From Phallusia mammillata (taxonomy: Eukaryota; Chordata; Ascidiacea; Phlebobranchia; Ascidiidae): DNA of 64,000 bases. A program made the translations under genes and the position numbers. Each line of letters starts with the position of its first letter. Within the stretch, counting starts at the first letter, position 1. The notes beneath the pieces are model-generated. The model saw nothing but the letters and a program-made list of their open reading frames with translations, did not search any database and had not been told where the DNA came from. This document shows, one piece after another, positions 61,701 to 64,000 of the stretch. The stretch lies in contig QLIY01000716.1 of assembly GCA_003260075.1 (NCBI GenBank), forward strand, positions 21,108 to 85,107, read 5' to 3'.

Positions 61701-64000
61701 TGGGCTGGTAAAAATCAAATTATCAAATTACAACTTAACCGGAGCGAAAAAGACAACACTGTAATATAACTGTTACCTGCGAAACTCTTAAAACCGATTC
61801 TGGAATATTTTCCTTTGATTCATCCATTGTCGCCTTTTCGCGTTTCGATGAAGCATAATGCTCGCGAGGTTCGGGTCGTCCGCGTCTATCAGGTTGTGAG
61901 TAATTTTGCTCAGCCAATGGTGGGCGACCGCGAGACTTTGCCTCTGAAGTCCAGGCCTTGTTACTGGACATAGAATCCGGGTATCGTTTATCCTTTCGCT
62001 CAATGCTCTCGTTGGTGTGTTTTCGCGAAGTGGGTCGTCCGCGGTTCGTGTCCACTGGATGTTGCGGGGCGTCTTCATAATAACTCGACCTATCGTCTCC
62101 TGTTCCAGGCCCTGAATAATTGCTGTTAGTCGTGTCTCGCGAATCGTTACGACGAGACGAAGCCGACCGCGTTAAACGGCGGCTGTAACTCTTTTGGGGC
62201 CGTTGCTCTTCATACTGAGAGAGGTTTTGCATTGAGGAGGACCTGTTAATAGAGTTCTTGTCGTATCCGGACGAGTCTTGGCTGTTGTAGGTCCGCTGGG
62301 GCTGGTACTCGGCTGTTCTACCGTTATCTCGCACAGGAGGCGACGGCGGATGCCTTGGCCTGTTGTTATAACCACTGGACGAAGACCGATAAAATCCCGG
62401 TTCATACTTTGCCTGGTAAGGCTGGAAGCTGCCTCCAGGTGGATAAAACGGGTCGTCTGGCATCATGTTTGAGGCATCAGGATAATTGCTGTACTGACTA
62501 TTTTCCTCACAAGCCAAAGAGTCACTCGACTCTCCATAATGTCTTCGATAGCTGCCTGTAGAGTTAGTGTCAACCGAATGCAACACGCGGCGCGACTGAT
62601 AGCCTCCTCCTGAGTTGGTGGAATGTTCATGGTGTTCATGTCTTTCGTTTCGCCCGCTTTTGAACGCCGGCTTAGATGGAAGCGGTCCTATTTCCGACGA
62701 GTCCATACGATGTCTTGAAGTTCCCTTAGCCACATCATCGCTATATCTACTCTCGTAGCCAGGGTCCTTGCGCGAATAGCTTTCAGACGATTCTTGGTAG
62801 CGTTGTCTCCACATCGGGGGCCTGTTGCCAGGCATATCGTGGACACGGGAAGCCACTGGGGCCTCTTCGTCACGACGGGAAAAATATTCATCCTGGGTTC
62901 GTATTCCCGAGTCTAAACGCTGATCATTTTGCCTGCGTGCTGACTTTGAATCATGCTTCGACGATGACTGGCATGCTGCTCCAGCTTTTGGTTCTTGGTA
63001 TGAACCTTCATTGACAACAGTAGAATTGTCTATTACTGGATCAAGGCGGCTCGGAGGAAGAGCGACGAAGGGTCTTGTTCTGGGAGGGAGGCGTGATTTA
63101 TGGCAGATCTCGCCCGTTGAATTGTTAGATCCGTTTGAATGCGATTGATGCGAAGTTGTGTGCAGCGTTCCTTGTCGGCTGCTGTGGTTGGTTGTCATAG
63201 TTGCGTTACCGCTGTCTACAGATGCTTCGCGGCCTTTGCGAGTTCCAGGTTTCTGTACACAAATGTTTGTTTTTTTATTTTTTTTGCCTAACACACAACA
63301 TCATGGTATCTACCAGTATCTATAATTGTTTACAAATTTTACTTTAATCGTTTAATTGCGTTGTTTCGTCGCTTAAGATGTTGGCCCCTAGTTAGTAATA
63401 CACAAGTTATGACAAAGTAACATATTAACCGACAAAGCATATATTATTTCAGATGTTATGGAAAAGTAAAAAAGGTAACTTGCCATAAAACGATGATCTA
63501 GGACCGCTGCGAGACTGATCCGCTTTTTAGGATTCTTTTGCAGCATTTCATCAATCAAGTCTTTAGCCTCTGGTGAAACATGGTCTGGAAATGTGTAGTT
63601 TCCCAGGACAACTTTGTTCAAAGTGCTTTTCACAGCGTCAGTCTGCACACAGCGAACATGGTGACTAAGATTTCACTTTATTTTAACAATTTTATGTTTA
63701 CTGGTAAAAACTATTCATTTTATGACTGGTAAAAACTATTTATATCACTGTCAAAAGTTAATGAAGGTTTCATAAAACAAAAACTGGAAAAAAATCACTC
63801 TCAAAACTTCATACAAAATAGAAAAACAATTTTTAATATTTTCACCTAAATCTTTACTCTTTTGCAAGCACTCTTTAAATCTTTACCTTTAGCAATGATT
63901 ACAAAAACAGGTTACTAGGACCTATTCAAACATTTAAATGTCCTAAAAGCTGATGTACAAAACTTACATCGAACGGGGGTGTCCCGACTAAAAAAGTGTA
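58707..64000 (-). CDS. PLK4: Polo-like kinase 4, N-terminal kinase lobe beyond window
   Basis: Master kinase of centriole duplication (family knowledge). Exons in transcript order: 63968-64000 (partial), 63484-63642, 61777-63252, 61543-61704, 61326-61436, 61105-61244, 60924-61039, 60310-60574, 59736-60022, 59204-59402 and 58707-58821. They give 1020 residues in frame. The kinase end is visible ([11 protein letters not shown], then [19 protein letters not shown]). Next comes a phosphodegron DSGNAT (63199-63216) and a disordered linker of about 490 residues, rich in S, R, N and Y. The cryptic polo boxes follow ([50 protein letters not shown]). The C-terminal polo box 3 has [16 protein letters not shown] and ends [19 protein letters not shown]. 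The intron after the kinase (63253-63483) has a GC donor. Confidence 0.96.
60678..60889. mobile_element. hAT-type MITE in a PLK4 intron
   Basis: The left end is CAATGGCTCCCAACCGG and the right end is the inverse of CAGTGGTTCCCAACC. A perfect 8-bp duplication GTTTAGCT flanks it (60670-60677, 60890-60897). 212 bp, non-coding. Confidence 0.85.

Overview
This is eukaryotic, animal nuclear DNA. Introns are short with GT-AG (occasionally GC-AG) ends, the base composition is AT-rich, and about eleven gene models occupy 64 kb. The gene set is metazoan: a BMP type I receptor, nardilysin, a P-glycoprotein-type ABC transporter, UDP-glucose dehydrogenase, RSL24D1, RMI1 and PLK4. The compactness and the two divergent haplotype copies visible at many places fit a highly polymorphic invertebrate chordate such as an ascidian of the Ciona type. 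That assignment is an inference, not proven here.

Layout: ZC2HC1 (-, runs off the left edge, 1-940); repeats and a 953-base N gap (2180-3132); a BMPR1-like receptor kinase (-, 4091 to about 12415, first exon not found); a repeat-rich stretch (12.4-19.5 kb) holding hAT-type elements and a broken BESS-like gene (18.2-18.6 kb); nardilysin (+, 19559-23690); an ABCB transporter (-, 24586-32269); UGDH (+, 33666-37456); RSL24D1 (-, 38427-39059); a small unrecognised two-exon gene (+, 40145-40670) just downstream of a hAT insertion; a carboxylesterase (-, 41602-44362); a repeat desert (44.4-49.1 kb) with a hammerhead-ribozyme-like motif, hAT elements and a 17-bp minisatellite; a glutaredoxin-DEP-DUF547 gene (+, 49412-50860); RMI1 (+, 51370-55823); a degenerate repeat block (57.4-58.2 kb); and PLK4 (-, 58707 to beyond the right edge). 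Splice phases were checked by exon-length arithmetic. Summed exon lengths divide by three for nardilysin, RMI1, the carboxylesterase, RSL24D1 and the PLK4 portion, and every UGDH exon junction agrees in phase.

The genes do not form one pathway. They are mostly housekeeping or signalling genes (BMP signalling, peptidase, efflux pump, glycosaminoglycan precursor synthesis, ribosome biogenesis, genome stability, centriole duplication).

The strongest unexpected signal concerns the assembly. There are 25 homopolymer C or G runs, most of them exactly ten bases once native neighbours are discounted. Most are flanked by near-identical duplicated sequence, including duplicated exons of nardilysin, ABCB and RMI1. 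Removing the run and one copy restores reading frames exactly. They look like artificial ten-base joins between overlapping, unmerged haplotype contigs. Runs are C between 4.9 and 30.1 kb and G at 1.9 kb and from 46.5 to 55.3 kb, which suggests opposite orientation of the joined components. Anyone annotating this window must collapse these duplications first. I found no convincing new biological system. The best biological leads are the hammerhead-like motif, the small orphan gene, the conserved PLK4 degron and the BESS-like pseudogene.
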